A stretch of 16,945 nt of DNA, taken from Beijerinckiaceae bacterium. Its GTDB lineage: Bacteria > Pseudomonadota > Alphaproteobacteria > Rhizobiales > Beijerinckiaceae. The stretch's first letter is position 1; every line of letters starts with the position of its first letter. The position numbers and the translations under genes were made by a program. The stretch is from assembly GCA_947455285.1 (NCBI GenBank), contig CANGOK010000038.1, forward strand, positions 1 to 16,945. The letters are read 5' to 3'. Below are positions 8,247 to 14,768 of this stretch, piece by piece. Below the pieces are notes generated by a model that did no database searches, had not been told where the DNA came from, and worked only from the letters and a program-made list of their open reading frames with translations.

Positions 8247-8290
8247 GGTTGCAACAGTTTGGCCGAGTTTTCTTAAAAACTGTTGCAACC
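8247..8290. repeat. 14-bp perfect inverted repeat between serS and surE
   Basis: GGTTGCAACAGTTT at 8247-8260 is matched by AAACTGTTGCAACC at 8277-8290 across a 16-nt spacer. Each arm also contains the self-complementary octamer GTTGCAAC (8248-8255 and 8282-8289), with centres 34 bp apart. A related dyad GGGTT-GTT-AACCC lies at 8221-8233. On the minus transcript the hairpin falls 13 nt after the serS stop, but no T-run follows the second arm, so it is a poor classical terminator. It could be an operator for surE, an RNA-stabilising hairpin or a Rho-assisted terminator. Confidence 0.8.
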
Positions 8291-8302
8291 GTCTTGGTGG
8301 GA

Positions 8303-9607
8303 TCAACCCGCCGCCGCGATCCGCTCCAGCCCGCCCATATAGGGCCGCAGCGCCTCCGGCACAGTCACGCTGCCGTCGGCGTTCTGGTAGTTCTCCAGAA
8401 CCGCGATGAGCGCGCGGCCCACCGCGACGCCCGAGCCGTTGAGCGTGTGGACGAAGCGGTTGGTCTTGGTCTCGACCGACTTGAAGCGCGCGTTCATGCG
8501 GCGCGCCTGAAAGTCGCCGCAGACCGAGCAGGAGGAGATTTCGCGGAAGCGATCCTGCCCGGGGAGCCAGACCTCGATGTCATAGGTCTTGCGCGAGGCG
8601 AAACCCATGTCGCCGGTGCACAGCGTCATGACACGGTAATGCAGTCCAAGGCGCTTCAGGATTTCTTCCGCGCAGGCGGTCATGCGTTCATGTTCGGCCA
8701 GCGATTGCTCAGGCGTGGTGATGGAGACCATCTCCACCTTGGCGAACTGATGCTGGCGGATCATGCCGCGCGTATCGCGCCCCGCAGAGCCCGCCTCGGC
8801 GCGGAAGCAATGCGTCAGCGCGGTGACGCGCATGGGAAGGCTCTTCTCATCGAGGATTTCTTCGCGCACCAGATTGGTCAGCGGCACTTCGGCGGTGGGG
8901 ATCAGCCAGAATTCGTCGCCCGCGCGGAACTGGTCTTCGCGGAACTTCGGCAGCTGCGCGGTGCCATACATGGCGTCGTCGCGCACCAGCACCGGCGGGT
9001 TCACTTCCTGATAGCCGTGGTCGCCCGTGTGAACGTCGAGCATGAATTGCCCAAGCGCGCGCTCAAGCCGCGCCAGCGCGCCGCGCAGGATGACGAAGCG
9101 GGCGCCTGACATTTTCGCTGCGCGCTCGAAATCCATGAGGCCAAGCGCTTCGCCGATTTCGAAATGTTCTTTCGGCTTGAAGTCGTCGGCGAAGACGGGA
9201 CGGGTTCCGCTGACGCGGACCTCCACATTGTCATGCTCGTCGGCGCCTTCGGGCACCTCGTCGAGCGGGATATTGGGAAGTTCGAGCAAGGCGGCGTCGA
9301 GCGCGCGCACGGCGGCGGTCTCGGCTGCTGCGGCGCCTTCGGTCTCGCTTTTGATTCCAGCGACGCGGGCCTTCAGCTCTTCAGCGCGGGCGAGGTCTTT
9401 CTTGGCCATGGCCTGGCCGATTTCCTTGGAGAGCCGGTTACGCTCTTCCTGCCCCCGCTGCGTCACTGCGATGATGTCGCGGCGCGCGTCATCGAGACGG
9501 AACAGTTCCGCCACGGTCTCCTCGATCTTGAGCCCATCCCAGCCCCGCCGACGTAGCCCGTCCTTGAGGGTCTCGGCATTGTCGCGGATCCAGCGGATGT
9601 CATGCAT
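8303..9607 (-). CDS. serS: Seryl-tRNA synthetase
   Basis: This class II aminoacyl-tRNA synthetase charges tRNA-Ser (and tRNA-Sec where present) in the cytoplasm. Of 434 residues, about 1-105 form the N-terminal antiparallel coiled-coil arm that contacts the tRNA long variable arm (charged helices around KEIGQAMAKKDLARAEELKA). The catalytic core holds TAEVPLTNL at 238-246, motif 2 FRAEAGSAGRDTRGMIRQHQF at about 268-288, and motif 3 LNGSGVAVGRALIAVLENYQ at 389-408. The frame extends 18 codons upstream, but the family begins MHDIRWIRDN, and GGAAAG lies 8 nt before this ATG. It is the first gene of the minus-strand cluster; the 132-bp gap to surE suggests surE may have an additional promoter. Confidence 0.97.
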   Translation of the reverse strand: MHDIRWIRDNAETLKDGLRRRGWDGLKIEETVAELFRLDDARRDIIAVTQRGQEERNRLSKEIGQAMAKKDLARAEELKARVAGIKSETEGAAAAETAAVRALDAALLELPNIPLDEVPEGADEHDNVEVRVSGTRPVFADDFKPKEHFEIGEALGLMDFERAAKMSGARFVILRGALARLERALGQFMLDVHTGDHGYQEVNPPVLVRDDAMYGTAQLPKFREDQFRAGDEFWLIPTAEVPLTNLVREEILDEKSLPMRVTALTHCFRAEAGSAGRDTRGMIRQHQFAKVEMVSITTPEQSLAEHERMTACAEEILKRLGLHYRVMTLCTGDMGFASRKTYDIEVWLPGQDRFREISSCSVCGDFQARRMNARFKSVETKTNRFVHTLNGSGVAVGRALIAVLENYQNADGSVTVPEALRPYMGGLERIAAAG

Positions 9608-9674
9608 GGGAGAGGCTTTCCAATAGGTGTGCGCCCGGGCCAGCCGGGGAATCATCCACACGCAGATAACAGAT

Positions 9675-9701
9675 GGGGCGGCCCTCGCTCAATGGGCCGC
9701 C
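9675..9701 (-). terminator. Probable hairpin terminator of phaC
   Basis: A perfect 8-bp GC stem, GGCGGCCC / GGGCCGCC, with a 9-nt loop begins 4 bp past the phaC stop on the minus strand. Only scattered T residues follow (CCATCTGTTATC), so it is a weak intrinsic terminator, or a hairpin that stabilises the 3' end. It separates phaC from serS. Confidence 0.5.
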
Positions 9702-9705
9702 GCGA

Positions 9706-11703
9706 TCAGGCCTTCACGCGCACATATTCGCCCGGCGCGTCGCAGATGGGCTTGAGCGCGCCATCGCCCGGTTGGCGAGCTGGGACCATTTCGGGGGCGT
9801 TTTGCTTCATCCACTCGACCCAGTCCAGCCACCAGGTTCCCGGGTGCTCGACGGTCTGGGTGAGCCAGTTTTCGAATTCGCCGGAGGGGCGGGGGCCGGT
9901 CCAGTATTGATACTTCGGCTTGTCCGCCGGGTTCACGACGCCTGCGATATGGCCAGAGCCCGCCAGCACATAGCGCATGTTCCCGCCGAAGAACTTCGCG
10001 CCGTTGAACACGGATTTCGCGGGAGCGATATGGTCTTCCTTCGCTGCGAGATTGTAGATCGGGATCGTCACCTTCTTCAGGTCCAGGCGGACATTGGAAA
10101 GCGTGATCTTGCCTCTGGTGAAGTTGTTCTCAAGATAGCAATTGCGCAGATAGAAGGAGTGGTTCGCCTTGGGCATGCGGGTGGAATCGGAATTCCACAC
10201 AAGTAGGTCGAAAGCCGGGGGCTCCTTGCCCTTGAGGTAGTTGTTGACGAAATAGCTCCAGATCAGCTCGTTGGGGCGCAGCATGTTGAAGGCTGACGCC
10301 ATACGCGCGCCCTCTAGGAAACCCGCCTCGTCCATCTTCTCCTCGATGGATTTGATGCGCTGCTCGTCAACGAAATGCTTGAGGTCGCCGGGATCGGTGA
10401 AGTCGACCTGCGTCGTCAGCAGCGTGGCGCTGGCGATGCGGTTGTCGTTCACTGCGCCCATCCATGCGAGCGTCATGGAGAGCAGCGTGCCGCCCACGCA
10501 ATAGCCCATGGCCGAGACCTGTCGTTCGCCGGTTGCCTGCTTTATGGCGTCGACGGCGGTCAGGACGCCCTCGTGCATATAGTCTTCGAAGCTCTTCTCC
10601 GCTTGTCGCTCATCTGGATTGACCCAGGACATGATGAAGACTGTGAAGCCCTGCGCCACAGCCCAACGCACGAAACTCTTTTCTGCGTTGAGGTCGAGAA
10701 CGTAGAATTTGTTGATCCATGGCGGCACGATCAGCAGCGGGCGCTTGTAGACCATCTCGGTAGTGGGAGTGTACTGGATCAGCTCAAAGAGATCGTTGCG
10801 GAAGATCACTTTGCCGGGCGTCGTCGCCATGTTGACGCCAAGTTCGAATTTTGACGGGTCGCTCTGGCGGATCTTCAACTGCCCTTTGCCCGCCTCGACA
10901 TCCTCCGCGAACATTTGCATGCCGCGCACGAGGTTGTCGCCGCTCTCTCGAAGGGTCTCGCGGATCAGTTCGGGATTGGTGGCTATGAAGTTGGATGGCG
11001 ACACCGCGCCTGCGATCTGGCGCAGGTAGAACTGGGCGCGCTCGCGCGTCGCGGGATCGACGCTGTCAGCATGTTTGACCAGTTCATTGGCCCAGTTGTT
11101 GGTGAGTGAATAGGCCTGCCGCAGGAAATTGAAGATCGGGTTTTCCTGCCATTCGCGATCTGCGAAGCGCTTGTCGCCGGGTTCGGTCGGAACAAGGTCT
11201 TTCGCTTCCTCGCCGCCAAGGCGTCTCAGCGTATTGGACCACAGGTCGATGAAGCCGGTCGTTATGGCGCTCTGGGCCTGCAGGCTGCGCTTGGGGTCGG
11301 CCATCCAATATTCGGCCACCTTGCCGAATGTCTTCACGGCGTCGCCGACGCTGTCGGCGAGATCCGCGTTCGTGCGGCCTTCCTCCATCGGCTTCAGATA
11401 GGCGGCCAGAGCCTTGCCGCCGACCTCGACGAGCCGGGCCGCATTCACGGACAGGGCCTCGAAGTCGGGCAGGGGAGTGACCTGGCCATCGACGGCGGCG
11501 GCCGGCTTGGGCGCAGCAGGCTTCGCCGCTGGAGGCGGATTGGGGAGTGGCGCAGCGGCCGGCGCCTTCGTTTCGGACGATTTCGTCTTCGTGGCTTTGG
11601 GTGTCAGGTCGCTCGGAGCCTTGGCGACTTTGGTGCGAGGCTTAGCCGTAGATGGCTTTTTGGCGCGAACCTTGGGTGCTGGCTCCGTCGTGCTCGTCGT
11701 CAT
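9706..11703 (-). CDS. phaC: Class I poly(3-hydroxyalkanoate) synthase with basic N-terminal extension
   Basis: This enzyme polymerises (R)-3-hydroxyacyl-CoA into storage polyester at the granule surface. The protein has 665 residues. The lipase-like box GYCVGG places the nucleophile at Cys402; the other triad members are Asp557 (AAKEDHIAP) and His585 (GSGHIAGVVN). The Asp-His spacing of 28 equals the classic Ralstonia enzyme, and PPWINKFYVLDL and WTGPRPSGEFENW are also family-typical. Residues of about 8-70 are an unusual tail rich in Lys, Ala, Pro and Thr (about 14 basic against 3 acidic residues), which accounts for the roughly 80-residue excess over C319 numbering. The ATG at 11703 is preferred because AAGGGGA lies 6 nt upstream; the frame extends 11 codons further without support. 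No phaA, phaB, phaR or phasin gene is adjacent. The gene is divergent from a small winged-helix gene. Confidence 0.96.
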   Translation of the reverse strand: MTTSTTEPAPKVRAKKPSTAKPRTKVAKAPSDLTPKATKTKSSETKAPAAAPLPNPPPAAKPAAPKPAAAVDGQVTPLPDFEALSVNAARLVEVGGKALAAYLKPMEEGRTNADLADSVGDAVKTFGKVAEYWMADPKRSLQAQSAITTGFIDLWSNTLRRLGGEEAKDLVPTEPGDKRFADREWQENPIFNFLRQAYSLTNNWANELVKHADSVDPATRERAQFYLRQIAGAVSPSNFIATNPELIRETLRESGDNLVRGMQMFAEDVEAGKGQLKIRQSDPSKFELGVNMATTPGKVIFRNDLFELIQYTPTTEMVYKRPLLIVPPWINKFYVLDLNAEKSFVRWAVAQGFTVFIMSWVNPDERQAEKSFEDYMHEGVLTAVDAIKQATGERQVSAMGYCVGGTLLSMTLAWMGAVNDNRIASATLLTTQVDFTDPGDLKHFVDEQRIKSIEEKMDEAGFLEGARMASAFNMLRPNELIWSYFVNNYLKGKEPPAFDLLVWNSDSTRMPKANHSFYLRNCYLENNFTRGKITLSNVRLDLKKVTIPIYNLAAKEDHIAPAKSVFNGAKFFGGNMRYVLAGSGHIAGVVNPADKPKYQYWTGPRPSGEFENWLTQTVEHPGTWWLDWVEWMKQNAPEMVPARQPGDGALKPICDAPGEYVRVKA

Positions 11704-11909
11704 GACCCGTCCCCTTCGCGGCCCTGCGCCTGTCATTTAATCCGTCCCCTAATTGAATAAGTCGCAAGACGCCTTCGTGTCATTGCGCCTTTCGCATGAG
11801 AGGGGCCGCAGACGAGGGCGCCTTGGTCTCAATAGTTAATATTTCCCTAATATTTTTTACAGAACATGCGCCCAATCTGCCGCTACGCTAAGCCATTGAT
11901 TCGTCGTTG
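11704..11909. promoter_or_regulatory. Divergent intergenic region between phaC and the winged-helix gene
   Basis: About 206 bp contain the promoters for both genes. The right half is sharply AT-rich and carries a direct repeat TAATATTT at 11837-11844 and 11848-11855, 11 bp apart start to start (one helical turn), running on into TTTTT. This suits an operator or an AT-rich promoter element for the rightward gene. On the leftward side AAGGGGA is the phaC ribosome site. I see no confident -35/-10 pair for phaC. Confidence 0.45.
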
Positions 11910-12308
11910 GTGGATACAGCCTTGCAATCCAGCGTTGTCAGCCTCCCCATCAAAGAGAACGCATTTGAAACGTCGCATTTGTCGGCGCTCCGCAGTCTCT
12001 TCGGCTCACTCGAGAATATTCGCTCCTCATTGAACCTCGATGTGGAGGAACTGCTTCTTTATTTGAGCATCGGGTATCTGAATACTGAGCGAATTCAGCA
12101 GATTGGCAGCAACGGTTATATTTCCTCGACCAATATCTCGTCTGTCGCCGATTTCATGAAGATCCCAAAGGAGACCGCGCGCCGCAAAATCAAGCGGCTG
12201 ATCGCAATGGGGCTTGTTGAAAATAAACACGGCGTGGTCGTAAGCGATGCGGCGCGTTGGTTCGCCATATCGCGGCAATTGCCGCTCGCTACTGACCGGC
12301 CACGCTGA
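11910..12308 (+). CDS. Small winged-helix DNA-binding protein, putative regulator
   Basis: This predicted 132-residue soluble protein of unrecognised family has a helical N-terminal half (LRSLFGSLENIRSSLNLDVEELLLYLSIGYLN). Residues 77-112 look like a winged helix: SSVADFMKIPKET, recognition helix around ARRKIKRLIAMGLVE, and a wing ENKHGVVVS. The ETARRKxxxLxxxGLV pattern is typical of MarR/CRP-like winged helices. An in-frame TAA at 11889 limits the start to ATT 11895, TTG 11907 or GTG 11910; none has a good Shine-Dalgarno, so the start is provisional and the message may be weakly translated or leaderless. It faces away from phaC across a shared AT-rich region, so control of phaC or of itself is possible but unproven. 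Confidence 0.7.
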   Translation: MDTALQSSVVSLPIKENAFETSHLSALRSLFGSLENIRSSLNLDVEELLLYLSIGYLNTERIQQIGSNGYISSTNISSVADFMKIPKETARRKIKRLIAMGLVENKHGVVVSDAARWFAISRQLPLATDRPR

Positions 12309-12364
12309 AAACCATCCAGCGACTAGCCCTGGCGACGCCTGATCTCAGGACGTAAGGAATCTTG
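12309..12364. other. Short gap between convergent genes
   Basis: These 56 bp lie between the stops of the winged-helix gene (+) and the unknown gene (-). The only structure is a small CCTGA-TC-TCAGG dyad with no T-run, so no intrinsic terminator is convincing for either gene. Confidence 0.5.
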
Positions 12365-12868
12365 TTACTTCTTCTTCTCTTCCGGTTTTGGGAAGAGCGG
12401 AGAGAAAATCGACTCAAACTCCACCTCGTCCTCCGGCTTCCACCCATCTGGGCTCAAGGGCGCGTGGCCCTGGCCGACTGCCGTGGCGTAGGTGCGGAAG
12501 TTGGTGATCATCGTATAGACGCGGGCGAGCAGCCGAGGCTTTCCCTTGAGCGGATTGCCGAACAGGAACTTCTTTTTGCGTTCGACACGAAGGCTTTCGA
12601 AGTTGGCGCAGAACCAGATGTAGGAGAAAAGGAGCCGGTCCACATCGTCGATCTCGACCGACTGAATGAAGCCGAAGAGGCGCTCCAGTCCGTCGATCAT
12701 GTCCGTTTCGAGCGCATCGTTGCTGTAAAGCTCGTCAAATGCCTTGACGATCTCGGCCACGATCTGTTCGGCGGGGTTGTCCTCGGCCAGAAAACGGCGA
12801 GCAGCCTGCGTCACCATGATCTCGAAGACGAATTGTGGGGGACAGTTGTCCTTGCTCTGGGCGCTCAC
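12365..12868 (-). CDS. Conserved-looking protein of unknown function
   Basis: I do not recognise this 167-residue protein. It has no signal peptide or membrane segment. The N-terminal two thirds are acidic and helical (AEQIVAEIVKAFDELYSNDALETDMIDGL and on), followed by an aromatic stretch LLFSYIWFCANFESLRV, a basic patch RKKKFLFGNPLKGKPR, then a Pro/acidic tail ending in lysines. The GTG start at 12868 is supported by GAGGA 6 nt upstream; the frame is open 17 codons further but runs into the previous gene. It lies 13 bp downstream of the Sel1-repeat gene and is surely co-transcribed with it. Proximity to flagellin genes makes a motility role conceivable, but nothing in the sequence shows one. 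Only 56 bp separate it from the convergent winged-helix gene. Confidence 0.75.
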   Translation of the reverse strand: MSAQSKDNCPPQFVFEIMVTQAARRFLAEDNPAEQIVAEIVKAFDELYSNDALETDMIDGLERLFGFIQSVEIDDVDRLLFSYIWFCANFESLRVERKKKFLFGNPLKGKPRLLARVYTMITNFRTYATAVGQGHAPLSPDGWKPEDEVEFESIFSPLFPKPEEKKK

Positions 12869-12881
12869 GGGCGATCCTCGA

Positions 12882-13508
12882 TCAACTTTGAGCCTTGCGC
12901 CAACGCTTGAACCAATCATTGGCGCGTTGCTGGGCTTTTATGACGTCATTTTGGTTCATGGTCGAGACGAGGAAATCGCGTTGCCGCTTGGCTTCCGCTT
13001 TACCTGTCGAAACGGATAGTGCTGCCCAGAAGTAGGCTTCCGCAGGATTCGGAGCGCCATAGTCAGGCAGATAGCTGGTGGAGAGCGGCATGAGCGCTGT
13101 GTCGTCGCCAGATTCCGCATCCTTGGTCAGGCGCGTGCGCACCCATTCCATAGCCTTCTTGACGACCTGCGGATCCATCGACTGAAGCATGACTTTGCGG
13201 GCTGTTACGGCCTTTTTATGCCCCCGGACGGCGGCCATCGTGCTCCAGCGGATCGCTTCGTCGAAGTTTTGGGTCGCGCCTACGCCGTGCCAGTAGAATA
13301 AGGAGAGATTGTGCTGGGCCTCAAGCTCGTTGACTTCGGCGAGGCTAAGCATCTGGCGAAAAGCGCCGGGCAGGTCGCCGCTGCGGAGCGCTTCGTCCAG
13401 CCCCTGAGAAACAGTTCGGTCCTCAGCCGCCAGAGACCGTCCCGCCGGACTGGCGAGCCAGACGCCGACGGCGGTCATTGCGACGAGTAGTGGGCGAGAA
13501 AATCTCAA
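12882..13508 (-). CDS. Exported Sel1-repeat (TPR-like) protein
   Basis: This 208-residue protein has an N-terminal signal peptide (MRFSRPLLVAMTAVGVWLAS then cleavage probably after SLA near residue 27), so it is likely periplasmic. Residues of about 63-98 form a good Sel1-like repeat (EAQHNLSLFYWHGVGATQNF followed by DEAIRWSTMAAVRGHKKA). Residues of about 137-173 look like a second, degenerate one (LPDYGAPNPAEAYFWAALSV). Sel1 repeats are alpha-helical scaffolds for protein contacts; in rhizobia such proteins are common in envelope, exopolysaccharide and motility roles, but no specific partner can be read here. The start is a TTG with GGAAAG 6 nt upstream, and it gives an intact signal peptide. 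It is 71 bp from, and divergent to, the flagellin-like gene and overlaps no other gene. Confidence 0.78.
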   Translation of the reverse strand: MRFSRPLLVAMTAVGVWLASPAGRSLAAEDRTVSQGLDEALRSGDLPGAFRQMLSLAEVNELEAQHNLSLFYWHGVGATQNFDEAIRWSTMAAVRGHKKAVTARKVMLQSMDPQVVKKAMEWVRTRLTKDAESGDDTALMPLSTSYLPDYGAPNPAEAYFWAALSVSTGKAEAKRQRDFLVSTMNQNDVIKAQQRANDWFKRWRKAQS

Positions 13509-13556
13509 GGCGAGCTTTCCGTTGTGACCGACTCGGAAGTCGACTGGTTTAATATG

Positions 13557-13566
13557 CCACCGGTGG
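13557..13566. promoter_or_regulatory. Palindrome in the divergent sel1/flagellin-like promoter region
   Basis: CCACCGGTGG is a perfect 10-bp palindrome 14-23 nt before the GTG of the flagellin-like gene and covers its only GGAG ribosome site (13565-13568). A nearby CGACT-CGGA-AGTCG hairpin lies in the same 71-bp gap. It may be an operator or a translation-limiting hairpin; the role is inferred. Confidence 0.35.
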
Positions 13567-13579
13567 AGCCAATGGCAAT

Positions 13580-14443
13580 GTGACGATGGCGCAGAGGTTT
13601 TACTTTTCCGTGAAGGTCAGTGACCCAAAATGGGTCATTTCATTCAATATGACGCTAAACGTGGTTAAAGATTTCCTTCCTTCGACCGTTTTCTCGAATA
13701 CGACCCGCAATGTCTGGATGACAGCCATGCTAGAACGAATTCAATCAGACGCTACTCTCCCGAGAACCGCTTCGGTCTCGGTGATCTCTAATCGCGCCGA
13801 TCTGGTGGTGACGCCGGCCCCGGCCTCCTCGGAGCTGCGCGAAAAAGCGGTCCCTCCAGTAGGTCAGGCGCAGCGCTCCACCACGGAAGTCGATGTGGTG
13901 AACGTCTCCTTTCACGCCGTCAGCTTGGTTCGTGACGGGTTCCAGAAGGTTCAGCGCTCCGAGGCTGACCTAAAGGAGCTTGAGAGGCTCTATGAGAAGC
14001 TGTTGCCCGGCTATAAGGCGTTGAAGGACAAGATGGAGGCGCCTGACGTCATTCAGCAAGCCGAGCAGGCGGCGCAGGGGGTGGATGCTTTCTTGATGAA
14101 AAGATCCGCGCCACAGGTTGGGCATAAAGCCGAGGCTTCTGTCGAGGAGCTGCAGACGAGTTCGGATCGCGAACGCACCCTCGCAAGGATCGAGTCGGCG
14201 CTTTTGAAGGTCAGCGCGCTGCGCAATAAGCTCACGGATGATCGGACCTCTACCCATGAGGCTCTTTTGAATATCAATGCGTCGGTCTCGGACCTGAATA
14301 TGGCGCGCATGCAAGTAAGTGATGACAAGGTGATGGCGAGCCTTGCGTCGTCTGCTTGCGAGGCGATCATGACAAATGTGCGCAGCGTGGTGGTTGCGCA
14401 TGGAAACGTGTCCCCGGACCTCGTGAGGCTGATTCTGAACTGA
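13580..14443 (+). CDS. Flagellin-like protein: divergent flagellin C-terminal domain on an unrelated N-terminus
   Basis: This 287-residue protein has no signal peptide. Residues 203-287 align without any gap to residues 368-452 of the flagellin encoded 326 bp downstream, and both proteins end at the same column: RIxxAL, RxK, A, N, R, D, A, I, A, NxxP, LV and a final hydrophobic pair (about 18 identities in 85 by eye). Residues 113-140 (AVSLVR then helical LKELERLYEKL) may match the flagellin D1 helix AISLIQ to RMREL. The first 110 residues show none of the flagellin TVINTN or QLSTGKRIN text, so this is not an ordinary filament subunit. Since the flagellin C-terminal domain drives D0/D1 packing, a flagellum-associated or type III-exported protein is plausible. 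The GTG at 13580 is 11 nt after GGAG; the ATG at 13586 is the alternative. It has its own terminator. Homology is likely but not proven. Confidence 0.7.
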   Translation: MTMAQRFYFSVKVSDPKWVISFNMTLNVVKDFLPSTVFSNTTRNVWMTAMLERIQSDATLPRTASVSVISNRADLVVTPAPASSELREKAVPPVGQAQRSTTEVDVVNVSFHAVSLVRDGFQKVQRSEADLKELERLYEKLLPGYKALKDKMEAPDVIQQAEQAAQGVDAFLMKRSAPQVGHKAEASVEELQTSSDRERTLARIESALLKVSALRNKLTDDRTSTHEALLNINASVSDLNMARMQVSDDKVMASLASSACEAIMTNVRSVVVAHGNVSPDLVRLILN

Positions 14444-14472
14444 CCAGGTCAGCGATTCTCGTTCAAGGAATC

Positions 14473-14500
14473 AAAAGAGCGCGCTCCGGCGCGCTTTTTT
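14473..14500 (+). terminator. Rho-independent terminator of the flagellin-like gene
   Basis: AGCGCGC and GCGCGCT form a 7-bp GC-rich stem with a TCCG tetraloop, flanked by AAAAG on the left and followed by TTTTTT. It begins 30 bp past the stop codon. It separates this gene from the flagellin downstream, so the two are not simply one operon. Confidence 0.9.
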
Positions 14501-14768
14501 ATTGCCGCCTTGCGCAGAGGAAATTGCATCGCGCGCTAAAGCTCAAAGCTTCGCCGCCGTCATTTCTGCTTGGAACTACTGTTGTTGAAATGATTCCAAC
14601 AGTAACTTAACAGTAATGTATCGTTAATAATTAAAAAAATATGCGTTTTTTCGCTCGGCGTCGCGCAGCGTCAAGGCGTCATTAACCTTTCAAGTCCAAA
14701 CATTGAGCCCAGTTGGGACAGACTCAACACAAATGAGTGGCTTATCTTCTTAGTTTTCGGAGAGTGAC
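14501..14768 (+). promoter_or_regulatory. Promoter and leader region of flagellin 1
   Basis: No gene is seen here. The middle is AT-rich. It holds an inverted repeat TACTGTTG / CAACAGTA (14577-14584 and 14597-14604), a direct repeat AACAGTAA at 14598-14605 and 14609-14616 (11 bp apart), and A7/T6 tracts at 14633-14639 and 14646-14651 that could bend DNA. TTGGAAC-N5-TTGTT at 14570-14586 resembles a sigma-54 -24/-12 site but has GT where GC is expected. Closer to the gene, GACTCAAC at 14721-14728 is shared with the second flagellin leader. The ribosome site is GGAGAG at 14759-14764. Confidence 0.5.

Noticed and set aside
8171..8254. 28-codon N-terminal extension of SurE
   Set aside because: SurE begins at the RILITNDDG strand, and the extension covers the inverted repeat region.
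8247..8290. Inverted repeat as a classical intrinsic terminator of serS
   Set aside because: No T-run follows the second arm on the minus strand and the 16-nt loop is long; kept as an unexplained dyad.
9608..9661. 18-codon N-terminal extension of seryl-tRNA synthetase
   Set aside because: The family starts MHDIRWIRDN and a ribosome site precedes that ATG.
14356..14610. An 84-codon frame overlapping the end of the flagellin-like gene
   Set aside because: It runs through the terminator at 14473-14500 and has no ribosome site.
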